A stretch of DNA of 64,000 nucleotides from Exobasidium rhododendri (GCA_026210745.1 CP110630.1:2108001-2172000); one strand, 5' to 3'. Positions 30,872 through 41,261 are shown, counted from the first letter of the stretch. Numbers and translations are program-made. Notes: generated by a model not told the origin, from the sequence alone.

Positions 30872-32005
30872 TCACTCCTTGTATGGCCGAGAAGGATCAG
30901 TCAATCGGTACTGGATACTGTCTCTAGCTCCATACCCTTTGCGTTCGATGTTGCATACTGCTTCGGCTAGTTGCATGTGCTCGGCTATCGTCAAGGATCC
31001 GCTCTTGGTAAAGGTCAAGCCATCCGCGAGAAGCAACTTTTTTTTCAAGGCTTGATTCTTGATCCAATGTCCATTAGCCAGAACCGCTCTCAAAGAATCA
31101 AAGAGTTCTCTTGGAGGTCTTCCATCAGCGAGCTGGCGAAGTCTCTTTATTTGCTGCGCCAGCGAAGGCAGCCGTTTCCTCGAGTGTGTCCACCAGGGAT
31201 TCTTTAGATCCTCAAGCCTTAGGCTGTAATGTCCAGATTTTAGGTCTGCTTTGGACTCAAAATCTAGATAGAGGCCAACCCACTGCTGAGCTTCTGTCAG
31301 AAACGTTGAAAAGTTGAATCTTGCCACCTCCTCTTCTGTACACCCCTTGCGAAGTTCCTGCTGTAATTTATCGCTGAGAATGCTTGCTCTGACCATTCCG
31401 TTCGATGATGCACGCTGTAAGTCTTGTAAGAGCTTCACAAATGACTGCAAGCGGGGATCATCTTTTGATTGTAGCATAGGATTCTCCCTTCTTGGTCTCT
31501 TATGGACAAGACGTGCCTCGCGTTGATTCTCACTCTCCATTTCTGAAGAAGGTCTCGATCGAAGAACCCCCGCAGCTGATGGCCTTATCGCTCCTTGCAT
31601 CGATCTTCGTTCTTCAGTGACGTTTGCCACTGATGTCTCACTATCTTTGTTCGCTGCGTCGCGACTCCAGGTTGTCTGTACCGTCCGCTCTCCTCTTCTT
31701 TCACGCTGCTGCTGCTCCTCGCCATGTGAAGATACCGTGCAACTGGACCTCAGACCCTCAAGCTGGCATTGTAGATGTGTCAACGAGCCCACGACTGTCG
31801 CTTTCAGGTCCTCGACAGTCTTCAACGCTTCGTCAAGTGAGGAGACCGGGCTTCGCTGTTGATGGAAGGCAAGATCTTGTTCGTGGCCGCTCGACGGTGG
31901 TTCGGATTCTGGTGTGTCTTCTCGCCTCCAAAAGACTGGCACTGTATCCTCTTCATCCTTGATGGTCAGCTTGGTCAAATCCGTGTTGCTAGACCCTCTG
32001 CTCAT
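30872..32005 (-). CDS. Tandem paralogue B: coiled coil plus predicted winged-helix-like modules
   Basis: A 377-residue protein starting MSRGSSNTDLTKL, with the same order of blocks as its neighbour at 29228. It has SLDEALKTVEDLKATVVGSL in the coiled coil, a Ser/Arg-rich linker with basic clusters (KRPRRE), SFVKLLQDLQRAS opening the first module, HYSLRLEDLKNPWW closing it, AQQIKRLRQLADG as a connector, and LFDSLRAVLANGH to MQLAEAVCNIE in the second. The C-terminus LTDPSRPYKE matches LADPQRPFKE. By eye the pair is clearly homologous but diverged, roughly a third identical in the aligned cores. This indicates an old tandem duplication. The function is unknown. Confidence 0.75.
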   Translation of the reverse strand: MSRGSSNTDLTKLTIKDEEDTVPVFWRREDTPESEPPSSGHEQDLAFHQQRSPVSSLDEALKTVEDLKATVVGSLTHLQCQLEGLRSSCTVSSHGEEQQQRERRGERTVQTTWSRDAANKDSETSVANVTEERRSMQGAIRPSAAGVLRSRPSSEMESENQREARLVHKRPRRENPMLQSKDDPRLQSFVKLLQDLQRASSNGMVRASILSDKLQQELRKGCTEEEVARFNFSTFLTEAQQWVGLYLDFESKADLKSGHYSLRLEDLKNPWWTHSRKRLPSLAQQIKRLRQLADGRPPRELFDSLRAVLANGHWIKNQALKKKLLLADGLTFTKSGSLTIAEHMQLAEAVCNIERKGYGARDSIQYRLTDPSRPYKE

Positions 32006-33091
32006 CGATTCGCTTCTTGTACCTACGATTGAGGTGCCCAAGAGGATGAAGTAGGATGAAAGAAGAAGAAAGGAGCCAGGCGATCAAAGCTGAGCTACCG
32101 CCATGAGACGGAGCTTCGGCATATTTCTTGGTCCGCTCGGTCTACGCCATATGCGTTAGGTCGCGCTTCATCGACGGCTCAGAGCGGATTCATGTCCAGA
32201 CAGACAACGGCAGACTGATGACTAGACGCAGGATGACCTCTCGCAGATAATGTCACAATGAAGTCGCACTTCATGGGGTGTGATGTGCTGGCGTATGACT
32301 TCGCATCCCCAGATCTGCCATGCAGCGGCGCCTTTAACAGCCACTGTTATCACCTCACCTTGCCTCGGTCGCACATTTCCCAAACGAGATCACAACGGGA
32401 CGAGACCTCTCCCTCACTGGGTGTAAATGCTGTCCTCGCAATCACTATACTCTGTCAAGATCCGGCAAGGTGATCGTTTCATGGCGACCGTGGGGATCTT
32501 TCGCTTGTACTCAGGCTGTGTCAAGTGCGGGCAACGTCCTCCGCTCTGATTCTTAAGAAGAGGAAACGGCCGCTGCTCTCTCGATGTCTTCCGGCTCTAC
32601 TCTTCGATCTGTGCAGCATTTCACCCTCCTCGCTGCCGACGTCGTTCGAATTGCGCTGGCGTGCAAGGCCGTTCTCTCCAATCATGAAAGATCCATCTTC
32701 CTTAGCGGCTTGCAAATGGATGGCGGCAAATGGAAAGTAGTCCCCACGTTTCCTTCTGCCCTTTCACGATGCAATACTGCTATCAATTAACTTCCTTTTG
32801 TGGGGGGGAAAGGGGAAAGAGGAAAGCGCGAATCTTCACCCGCAACGACAAAAGCAACGCGTCCGGGTCTATCTAGGCCCTGGCGCTAAGCCGGACTTTT
32901 GCAGGCTTTCACCCTGCTGCCTTGTTCGAATTCGTTTCAATGCTTGCAGTGACCAAAGAATTGCAGTCATTTCGAGATCGGGAGCACTGAACGAGAGTCC
33001 TGGGAGGCAAAGAGTAAAGTGTAAAAGGACACCGCTTTTCTCCCCTACCCATCTTCCTTGCACCCGCCTTCATCGTCGTCCTCCCTTCGAC
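32006..33091. promoter_or_regulatory. Long divergent intergenic region
   Basis: Nearly 1.1 kb between paralogue B and the TMEM135-like gene, which are divergent. Several short open frames exist on both strands without domains. The final 150 bases are pyrimidine-rich as expected of a 5' leader. I see no defined element. Confidence 0.4.
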
Positions 33092-35144
33092 ATGCCTGCA
33101 CCAAAGCGACAGAAGCCAGACTTCACTGTCGGCGACGAGGGGCAGAGTGGAAGTACAAGCACTTCACCGCGTCGTGATCCCAACCTTCGACTGCCTAAAT
33201 TCACTTCGATGCCCAGCGGAGCGGAGGATGGCAACGTAGAGGAAGAGGAGGAGGAAGTGTGGCATCCCAGCACCGGTTCGCAGACTCCCACCTTCTCAGA
33301 GAGTGCGCAACATCTCAGAAGATCCTTGAGCGTGCATGGCTTACACGAGCTTGCTACCATGCCTCCTTCAGAGCTCAGGAAGTCGGTCGGGAAGAAGATA
33401 TGGCGACCGCACGATGAAGAAGTACGAATGCCAAATGACTGGGAACGGCTGGCAGTGCATGTCTTCAGAGGCGGTGTTCGTGGCTTCAACATGGCTTTCA
33501 TGTTGCGAGGCTCCGTCATGATTGTCTTTGCTTTAATTCGAGCTATCAGATCGCAGTGAGTGTCTGCGCCGTGACGCCCATGGGCGTTCTTCCTTCCTTC
33601 CTTCCTTGCACACGTACTGATGTGGCTCTACATCGAATGACAGGAAGTTGAAAGGCAAGGCTATCGTACTGGCCATGTTCGGAGCAGACAACATTCGATT
33701 CAGCCTGATGTTCGCCGCTTGGACGACGCTGTACAAGACCACGAGCAATTCCCTTCGACTGATGACACCCATTCCCGAATCTACCAAGACAAGACTTGCT
33801 CGAGCAAAGTCGAATCCAGAAGGAGCATCAGATACGGAAGCAAACACTCAAGCCGGTATTGCGAGTGGAGACGAAAGCGTGGATTTGAGGCAAGCGTCTG
33901 GCACGACGACTCCTTCCAGTAATTGGAGGGAGCTCGAGGGAAAGGAAGGGGCCGAAAGGGCAATGGTCAAATCGAAGCAGAGAAGACGCACGTTCATGCG
34001 AGACCCCAGAAGCAAAGTGTGGCATGCATATGTAGCGGGTGCCATCAGCGCTCTCGCCATCATGATAGACAAGAAGGACAATCGAGTGAGCTTGGCACAG
34101 CAATTGCTCGTCCGTGGGCTCGAAGGCACGTACAACACAGCACATTCCAAAGGCCTCGTCAACATACCAAACGGAGCCGTGATCAGTTTCGGCTTAGCCT
34201 GCGGTCAGATCATGTATGCCTGGCTGAATCAACCTCACACGCTACCGAGGTCGTACATCTCTTGGATCACTCAAGCGTCACACATCAGTCCTGCTGCCTT
34301 GCCGATCCATCGGGACATCATGCACAACAATAGATCGGAAGCCGCCAAAGCCCTGGGTCACTTTACCGACGGAAAAGTGCCCAGTCCTCTTCTGTCCACC
34401 TCCAGTAGCAGCATGATGCGCTATCCCAACGTCGCACCGAACAAGGCCAATCGACGAGGAGTGACTGGCAAGAATGTGCAAGGCATCATCGACTTCATGA
34501 AGGGCCAAGAGGTGGGAAAGCGAGTGTCACACGTTCCGTGCGAAGTCGTTCATCCTTGGGAGAACAGCCATCTGTGGAGTCCAGTAGATCGATTCGTAGA
34601 AGTGGTTCGATGGATCATGCCAGTCTACATGACGCTCCACTTCGTCCCTGCTGTATTCTTGCGCATGAGATCGTTCAAGAAGGACCCGGCTCGAGTGTTC
34701 TTACGATCGCTCTTTGGATCGATTCGCTCGTCTTCCTTCTTGGGTCTCTTTGTCATCATCTTCCAGACGACGTTCTGCACACTACATCAACTTCACGACA
34801 AGATTGTCAGCAGTCCAACGCTGTCTGCTCATACTCCTACGTGGCTACGAAAGTTCCTCGTCTCCACTATGGCTCACTGGGGCGCAGGATTCCTCACCAG
34901 TCTGTCCCTCTTCGTAGAGCACAAGAGGCGACGAACAGAATTGGCCATGTACGTCTTGCCAAAGGGGATGGAAAGCGCTTGGAGTGTAGCTCGTCAACGA
35001 TCCTGGCTGCCCTTTGTGCCGGGGGGTGATCTGCTTCTCACCAGCGCAGGAATGAGTCTGATCATGGGCACGTACGCTCAGAATCCAGATCACCTCTCCG
35101 GAGTCGTCAGGAGGATCGTCTATCAATTCGTCGGCAGGAATTAA
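33092..35144 (+). CDS. TMEM135-like membrane protein
   Basis: TMEM135 proteins are multi-pass membrane proteins linked in animals to peroxisomes, mitochondrial dynamics and lipid handling. Two exons (33092-33555, 33644-35144) give 654 residues. The N-terminal 110 residues are acidic and Ser-rich. The core has repeated hydrophobic segments (GVRGFNMAFMLRGSVMIVFA, KAIVLAMFGADNIRFSLMFA, ISFGLACGQIMYAWL and others) and the conserved block VPCEVVHPWENSHLW followed by IMPVYMTLHFVPAVF. The final part (HWGAGFLTSLSLFVEHKRRR, ELAMYVLPKGMES) is also typical. The fungal role is inferred by homology. It separates the two paralogue clusters. Confidence 0.85.
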
Positions 35145-35294
35145 TTAGCACAGTAGAAGAAGCTTCCGTCGGCAATCCGTTTCTCCTTGCTCTGTACCAC
35201 TACTTACTTGCAACCGCAGCCAATCCATTCATTGCATATTCTCCCTGATGCTTACAACGGGCTCTGCGTGAGGAGGAGGCGGGAGGGGGCTCCA

Positions 35295-35720
35295 CTAGAC
35301 CATCTTGGACCGCAGGGTGTGTGCCCAGTGCATCTTGACACTCACAAGCGTGCGAGGTGGATCTCCCTCACATCGATTTGCGTTGATCGTCTTATGGATT
35401 TCGTGCCAGTCGATTCCCTTCTCTCCAACGCTCACGATAGTCTCTCTGATTATCGAGTCTTCCCAATCCGCCCACTTAGAGCGTAGTGGGTTGCGCACTC
35501 CCTTGGATGGTGACCCGGATCCAGCTCTGAATACTCCTTTGCGCTTGCTTGGAGATGAGAAAGGAGAAGCAGGAGCGCTGAGAGGTGAGCTGACGGGGGT
35601 CAAAGTAGACTTCGAGGTCGTTGGTGACTTTGCCCTCTTGTGAAGAATGTTGAAGGACTTCTTCGATGTTGGTGCGCTCGTTTTAGCGTCTATTTCGCCT
35701 TTTGTCAAACACTCTCCCAT
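35295..35720 (-). CDS. Myb/SANT-like protein 1 of a four-gene cluster
   Basis: A 141-residue protein from MGECLTKGEIDAK; earlier in-frame codons are non-ATG. Residues 1-80 are rich in Ser, Pro and Lys with many SP and TP sites and a basic patch in SPSKRKGVFR. The last 62 residues form a Myb/SANT-like domain: KWADWEDSIIRETIVSVGEK, then GIDWHEIHKTIN, then VKMHW. The tryptophan spacing W-x2-WE-x16-DW, followed by IN and a final HW, is shared with three neighbouring genes. Such domains bind DNA or histone tails. Here the domain ends a few residues before the stop, as in the other three. The in vivo role is unknown. Confidence 0.72.
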   Translation of the reverse strand: MGECLTKGEIDAKTSAPTSKKSFNILHKRAKSPTTSKSTLTPVSSPLSAPASPFSSPSKRKGVFRAGSGSPSKGVRNPLRSKWADWEDSIIRETIVSVGEKGIDWHEIHKTINANRCEGDPPRTLVSVKMHWAHTLRSKMV

Positions 35721-36303
35721 CTTCTCGTCGATGGCTCTGTCGATGCTGAAGCTCTGATGCAGTCTTAGCGGACGAAGTCTTGAATGTATCGTGGTGCTTT
35801 TCAGGTGTCTCGGTGACGTAGTTGCAGTCAAGGTGATCGTGTCGAGGGGAGCGAGAGAGGGTGAAGGGGTGATGGGGGAATATTCGCTAAGTTGACGAAG
35901 AGCAAGTAAGTGGGGCCAGATGCAATATCGTGTCTTCACTGCACCTCGGTAAAAGGGGAGGGTGGAATTCCGCTTTTTTTGCTCGAGTGGGAAGCAAAGG
36001 GGCGAACGCACTGTCTGTCGAGCAGAGGCAGCAAGGGAGCGCTTAGAGTAATCTACTCGGTGATCTCGGTCGCTGCGACACGAACGTTTGGATTAGTAGA
36101 CGCCAGGAGACAAGACTAGTAAGTAGTGACGCAGGAGGTTGGAATCGAGCGGAGCCTTGCCTTGCCTACAAGATTCGTTGTCGAAGCAGTCGAGAGGCGA
36201 AACTCTTTGCACCTCTCCTCGCTCCGTTATCCAGAGCTACAGACGACGCCCGACGTGGTCACTTTGAAGAGCAAAATTACCATCGACGATAGAAGCGGAT
36301 ATC
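35721..36303. promoter_or_regulatory. Divergent region between Myb/SANT-like genes 1 and 2
   Basis: About 580 bases between two divergent family members. An open frame extends upstream of gene 1 without an ATG, so a spliced 5' exon cannot be excluded. No TATA box is obvious. Confidence 0.4.
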
Positions 36304-36660
36304 ATGGTCAACATAGAGCATGGCAAGGGCCGTCCTTTGTCGGACGATCGTGCTGGCTTGCCGACACCGAGCACGCCACCAAAGAGCAAGGACAAGATCA
36401 ACTTACAAACACCTAGCTCTGCCAGCAAGCGGAAGAGGATGGAAGCAGAAAAGAGTTCTCCGTCCTCTCGCACTGCCTCAAAGTGGGCAGACTGGGAGGA
36501 CAAGATGATGATGGAAGCGGTAATTGCGGCGGCAGAGGAACGAATCGACTGGCATGCTCTCGCCAGTAGGATCAACGGGGAGCGAGACCCGTCCGACCAA
36601 CGGACTTTGAACGGCATCAGGCTACACTGGCGACAGCAAAAGACGAAACTGATAGAGTGA
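36304..36660 (+). CDS. Myb/SANT-like protein 2 of a four-gene cluster
   Basis: The shortest member, 118 residues, and the only one on the plus strand. The N-terminus (MVNIEHGKGRPLSDDRAGLP) is followed by TP sites and a basic KRKRMEAEK. The domain reads KWADWEDKMMMEAVIAAAEE, RIDWHALASRIN and IRLHW, matching the other members position by position through the second tryptophan. It ends eleven residues after the HW motif. It looks like a minimal DNA-binding protein with no other domain. The inverted orientation relative to its neighbours shows that the cluster has been rearranged. Confidence 0.75.
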   Translation: MVNIEHGKGRPLSDDRAGLPTPSTPPKSKDKINLQTPSSASKRKRMEAEKSSPSSRTASKWADWEDKMMMEAVIAAAEERIDWHALASRINGERDPSDQRTLNGIRLHWRQQKTKLIE

Positions 36661-36861
36661 AGGCATGCAGTAAGCAAATCCTGTAGACTGTAAAGAAAAC
36701 CGTTTAGAATTCGATTTGCTGTGTAAGCAATCCTCGCTCCAGTCATCGTGCTTGGCTCTCAGATGCAGGTGTGTTGACGACGACGTCTAGACGTCAGTAG
36801 CTGGTAAGTATGTATAATTCATTGAAGATGTAAGCCAGCAGTTACATGGTCATGTGTGATC

Positions 36862-37419
36862 TCACAGGAGAAGGGACGGTTTCATCTTCATTGACCAGTG
36901 CCGCTTGAGTTCTCGCAGCGATCTGCTGTCCCTTTCGCCTCGTCCCAGGTTGATGGTGTCGAGGAGAGCGTACCAATCGATACCCACCTCTCCGAACACC
37001 ACAATGGCCTTCACTATTAGTTTCTCTTCCCAGTCGAACCATAGCGTACTGTCCTCTTTTGCTGTTGTGCATGGCTGGGTGAGAGCTCGCTTGCGCCTGC
37101 GGGTGGGGGAGGGAGTGGCAGGAGGGATAGACCGCTGTCTATTTGTCGTCTTGTGCGGTGTCGACGTGGGACTTCCATTCTCTTTGGCTCGCCGAATATG
37201 TTCTTCTTGCCTGCCTTTCAACGGCGTACTTGGAGCGCTGGCAACAAGCCTCCTGGTGGTGATGTCTTTGCGTTCGCGATCTTCTTTGTCGACCACGGAG
37301 ACAGCAGGACTTCTTTGAGAAGGCTGGGGTGGGAATTGAGTCGGCAAGACCATACTCGTCTTTGATCTTGCAGCGTAAGGACGAGATGGGGGTGTAGACG
37401 AGACAGCTCGCTCTGGCAT
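36862..37419 (-). CDS. Myb/SANT-like protein 3 of a four-gene cluster
   Basis: A 185-residue protein from MPERAVSSTPPSRPYAARSK. The N-terminal 120 residues are disordered with several SP/TP sites and two basic clusters, the second being SPTRRRKRALTQ. The domain reads LWFDWEEKLIVKAIVVFGEV, GIDWYALLDTIN and LKRHW. It keeps all aromatic positions of its neighbours, although the residue before the first tryptophan and the surface residues differ. The protein stops shortly after the domain. It is the longest member, through its N-terminal tail only. Confidence 0.74.
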   Translation of the reverse strand: MPERAVSSTPPSRPYAARSKTSMVLPTQFPPQPSQRSPAVSVVDKEDRERKDITTRRLVASAPSTPLKGRQEEHIRRAKENGSPTSTPHKTTNRQRSIPPATPSPTRRRKRALTQPCTTAKEDSTLWFDWEEKLIVKAIVVFGEVGIDWYALLDTINLGRGERDSRSLRELKRHWSMKMKPSLLL

Positions 37420-37771
37420 TACGTTGTGGGTGCTTGGAAGGTCGCTCACATCCCTGCTGCTATAGTATTCCTACCTCTCCAAGTCACTCCAAATCACGTC
37501 GACTTACTCGACATGTAAGCCTACAGAGCACCACGCCCTCCGGAAATCACTCCCCGCTCCCGGCTACCGATCACTCTCCATCTCGAAGGACGTTGTAACT
37601 CATCAGATCATCATAGACAAACCTTTCTGCCTCCTTGTGACCCGGCGCCTGGATCCTTCTTGGATCCTTCGTTATCAGACTATGCAAAGGCAGTGTGTAG
37701 GTCACAAGCTTATCTCATTTCAAGCTAAATATGCGTAAAAGACCCATGGTGTGCAATTCTTTACATCACCA
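37420..37771. other. Spacer between Myb/SANT-like genes 3 and 4
   Basis: About 350 bases holding the gene 3 promoter. GGATCCTT occurs twice close together near 37650-37665. No gene is seen. Confidence 0.4.
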
Positions 37772-38269
37772 TCAAGAGACTAACGCTGGTTTCATGATCG
37801 CAGACCAGTGCTGCTTCAGCCCTCTCATCGTCCGAGGCAAGTGCGGATCTCGACTTTGATTAATCTTGTCCAGCAGGGTGTGCCAGTCCGTGCCCTGTTC
37901 TCCCACCGACACGATCGACTTCATGATCATCAAGTCCTCCCACACCTCCCATTTGGCTCCACACGACTTGCTTGGGGTGTTGCTAAGATCAGTCTCGGGT
38001 CTTTTGCGCTTATTGGGCGACGCCGGCGAGGGTGACGTGTCATTGAAATGGCGGTGCTTACACGGCGACGACGAAGTCCGTCCACTGCCTTGTTGGGAGT
38101 CACGCAGAAATTTCGCTTGGCTGCTAGGTGGGGTGCGAGGATACTTCGCTGGAGATGCACCGATCGATCCACCTTCCTTTCCACCTTCCTTCTTGACAGA
38201 TATCGTGTCTCCGTCAAGCATATGTTTGCTGCGGTGGTCATTGAGAGCTTGTCCAGAATTGGTCATCAT
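37772..38269 (-). CDS. Myb/SANT-like protein 4 of a four-gene cluster
   Basis: A 165-residue protein starting at the first of two adjacent ATGs (MMTNSGQALNDHRSKHML). It has SP/TP sites, a basic SPNKRKRPETD and then the domain KWEVWEDLMIMKSIVSVGEQ, GTDWHTLLDKIN and LKQHW. It shares its C-terminal MKP motif with member 3 (MKMKPSLLL against IMKPALVS), so 3 and 4 appear most closely related. A possible SUMO-type site (VKKEGGKE) lies in the N-terminal part. The function is unknown. Confidence 0.74.
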   Translation of the reverse strand: MMTNSGQALNDHRSKHMLDGDTISVKKEGGKEGGSIGASPAKYPRTPPSSQAKFLRDSQQGSGRTSSSPCKHRHFNDTSPSPASPNKRKRPETDLSNTPSKSCGAKWEVWEDLMIMKSIVSVGEQGTDWHTLLDKINQSRDPHLPRTMRGLKQHWSAIMKPALVS

Positions 38270-38576
38270 ATTGCTGCAATCCGCCCCTCTCCTGCTCAAT
38301 GTCGTTTGGTCTTGTTTGCTTGGAACGGGGTCCAAAGATGCGTACGATTTATATTGGTGACAAGATCTGTGTGAGTAGAGGGATGGAAGGTGCCGAAGAA
38401 TTCCCCTCTCATCAGCCTCAAGTCAGCTTTTCGAGAGCACGGGTAACTCCTAACGAGTGTCTTGATGGCTCTTCACCGAAGCGCCCTGGTCTCGTTGCGC
38501 TTGCTCCAAACGTCCAAGTGCGGCGCCTTCTCGTTAGAAAGCTACTCGTTTTCGCCATTACCCTGACTTCTCCTTT
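38270..38576. other. Intergenic, Myb/SANT-like gene 4 promoter
   Basis: About 300 bases between two minus-strand genes. No defined element was recognised. Confidence 0.35.
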
Positions 38577-39065
38577 TCACCCCTTGACGATCTTCTCAAT
38601 CATACGATCAAAGCCTTCGACTCGGATTGGCATCTCGGATGTGTAGAACGGGTTTTTCATCACTTGATCAGAATACGCTTCATAGGCCTTTTGCAATGCC
38701 AACTGAGGATTTGGATGCCAAGGCGAGGAGATGAAAAGGAACTTGGTGCCTGCACAGTAGTGAATAAAGAAGAGGAAGGTGATGAGTAGTATTCTCGCGG
38801 GCCTTCCCGGGTGTCACTTCGATGCTGAGCACTCACCTGTCAGGGTTAGCAGCACAGTCAACTTGAAGTTGTCTGCTTCTAGTGTATCGAGACCCGTGTT
38901 GCTGGTGTTGGGGACTGGATTCAATCGGGCAGTGATGGCGTGAATGCCGTGCAAGGTTCCAGCAAGGATAAGTGCTTCGTTGGAAGTGAGCTTCTGAGCG
39001 CCAACGAAGTGATCTGCTTGATAGATGAGTCCTCCGGCCTTGTTGATGATCCACAGCGATGACAT
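38577..39065 (-). CDS. TRS23: TRAPP complex subunit Trs23 / TRAPPC4
   Basis: A core subunit of the TRAPP tethering complexes, which activate the Rab GTPase Ypt1 in ER-to-Golgi traffic and autophagy. Two exons (39065-38837, 38749-38577) give 133 residues. The longin-type fold is visible in SLWIINKAGGLIYQADHF, LTSNEALILAGTLHGIHAIT, LEADNFKLTVLLTLTG and, after the intron, TKFLFISSPWHPNPQLALQK, closing with the FYTSEMPIRVEGFD block. The PDZ-like insertion of larger homologues is absent, so this is the compact form. It is divergent from the TMEM69-like gene. Confidence 0.94.
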
Positions 39066-39592
39066 GGTGTCGTCTGGTATTCGGCTATCTCTGACCAGCA
39101 GTCGTCGGTCTTGTAGACTATATACGGTCACTAGGAATGCAAATCCAAGAGGGACGATTAAACTTCCAGCGCTAGTGTAGCATATAGCAAGCAGCTCTAA
39201 AAGCTAAAAGCCTTGGTGTACTGTATTCTTCTTACCTTCGAGGAGCAAAGTCTGGTCGCGTGGATCAGTCACTGGATCTGTTTTGATCGTGTCTTGGTAG
39301 GCTTGTATCAATCATTACTCCGGGCATACAACAGCAGATATAATCGAGTGGAAGGATAGGCTGTGTGGGAATTGATTAATGTGGAGTGTAGGCGAGATAA
39401 AATACCTATACGTCATCAAGTGGGGCGGAAGGAAGGTACGCACAGACATTGACGTGTCCTCGGTGCTTTCGAGAGCCAAGGGGGAAGATAGAGAGATGGA
39501 AGAGCGGGACACCTCCAGTCTGGTGTGTATTGACTTGCGCACTAGGCCAGACGACCTTCTTGATCTCGCACTTCACTAATACCTGCGCCGCC
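39066..39592. promoter_or_regulatory. Divergent promoter region TRS23 / TMEM69-like gene
   Basis: About 530 bases between divergent starts. A TACGTCAT sequence near 39410, close to an AT-rich GATAAAATACC, resembles a bZIP (CRE/ATF) site. This is a weak motif-level call. No gene is present. Confidence 0.35.
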
Positions 39593-41131
39593 ATGTTCGC
39601 CCTTGTGAATCGAAACTCACTCTTGGCTGCCTCTAGAGCAGCAACAAGGTCAAGACCAGCTGCGATTGTGCTCCCTGGCCACACTGTGAATCTCGTTTCC
39701 CATCGTGCCTTCTTGGTGCCCACAGCAGCACGATATGCCGCCAATCCACAATCTGGCAAACCTGCCTCCGATAACTGGAGTCACACGGCCAGAAACATCA
39801 AGGAAGAAGCGGGACAAGTTGCTACATCTGTAGGCAAAGCCATCTCGGGTATCGAAGGTGGACTATCCAAGACCGATGGAGAAACTGCCCAAACAAATGA
39901 AATCTTGTCGGATGCGGTGAGTTGGTGGAATCATTGTGTGGAGATCCTAACTGGAGGACTAGAGGGACATTTCTGATGCCGGTCCATTTCCTCATCTCCT
40001 TTCTTCTATTATTGCTCTGCAGAAATCAATCATCAGCGAGGTCGCAGAACAAGTACCTCGGCCTGCTATGATCTGGGGTGCAGCAGGTATCATTCCTTAC
40101 GTTAGTACAGCAGGTGCTTCAATCTACCTTGCTCGTCAGACACAGCTCGTAGCCCAAGGTGAGCATAGAGTGTTGCAATAGTAACAATTACTACTGCGAA
40201 ACTGACCACACACATTCTCTCTCCCTCTCTCTATTACTTTCTCTATCAGGCCTTGACTCACATATCGACTTCGAGACTGCTTCTGCTCTTCTACTTCATT
40301 CTCAAAACGTCCAAATTCAATTCGGAGCCATCCTACTTTCGTTTCTGGGAGCAATTCATTGGGGTTTCGAGTTCAGTAAATTCGGCGGTGAACTAGGAAA
40401 CAAGCGATATGTTCTCGGACTTATTCCAGTGGCATTGGCTTGGCCTACGTTGATGTTGACACCACAATTGGCTCTTGTTAGTCAATGGGGTGCTTATGTT
40501 GTTACTTGGTTCATCGACTTGAAAGCGACCAATGCAGGTTGGGCACCTCATTGGTATTCAAGTTACAGATTTGGGCTGACTGCTGCCGTCGGTCTTAGTA
40601 TCATTGCTACCTTGGCTGGAACTGTGAGTGGGAAATAGGGACGATCGTGATGACCGTCACGAGAAGCGGGAAGGGAAACAGGAGGATGAAGACTGACCTC
40701 TTTCTTGGTATCTTTAATTGCAGAACTACTACGATGCAGACAAGTCTCGGTCGACTCGATACGGAGCTGGTCGTAAGCTGGCTAAACAGAACGCTGAAGA
40801 TGCGCCCAACAGAATGGCACTCTTGAAGTCGAATGCGGAAGGAAACAGGGGCACGTTCGCAGAGACGGAAGAAGTCGGCGGTGATGTGGATGCCAGTCAA
40901 GCCGGTGATGATGGCGACGGCTTTGTCAAGATCAGTAACCCTGTCAGGGAAGAAGAAGAAAGGAAAAAGAAAGAAGAAAAGGAGAAGAAAGAGAAGGAGG
41001 AAAAGGCCAAGAAGGAAAAGGAGAGTAAAGCAAAGGAAGGCGAGAAGAAGGAAGACAAGAAGGAAGACGAAGGAGACGACAAGGAGGGAGGCGATGAGGA
41101 GGACAAGGAGGGCGATGACAAGGACAAGTAG
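39593..41131 (+). CDS. TMEM69-like mitochondrial membrane protein (DUF3429) with charged tail
   Basis: Four exons (39593-39916, 40023-40158, 40250-40623, 40724-41131) give 413 residues. The N-terminus is a typical mitochondrial presequence (MFALVNRNSLLAASRAATRS). The DUF3429 core starts with PAMIWGAAGIIPYVSTAGAS and continues through NVQIQFGAILLSFLGAIHWG, YVLGLIPVALAWPTLML and a last membrane segment. This family includes human TMEM69, and its biochemical role is unknown. After the core, about 60 residues of nearly pure Lys and Glu end the protein. On DNA this is a purine-rich run at about 40955-41120. The tail is unusually long and charged for the family, from what I can recall. Confidence 0.85.
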
Positions 41132-41261
41132 GACAGAGACTGGGTACACAGACTCTCAAGCTACGTCTACGGTTGTATTGCCAACATTATTCTCAGTCGA
41201 TTTTGTTAAAATTACAGATTTCCGTCTTCTACTGATGGAGGAGTGCTTGTTGATACAACAT

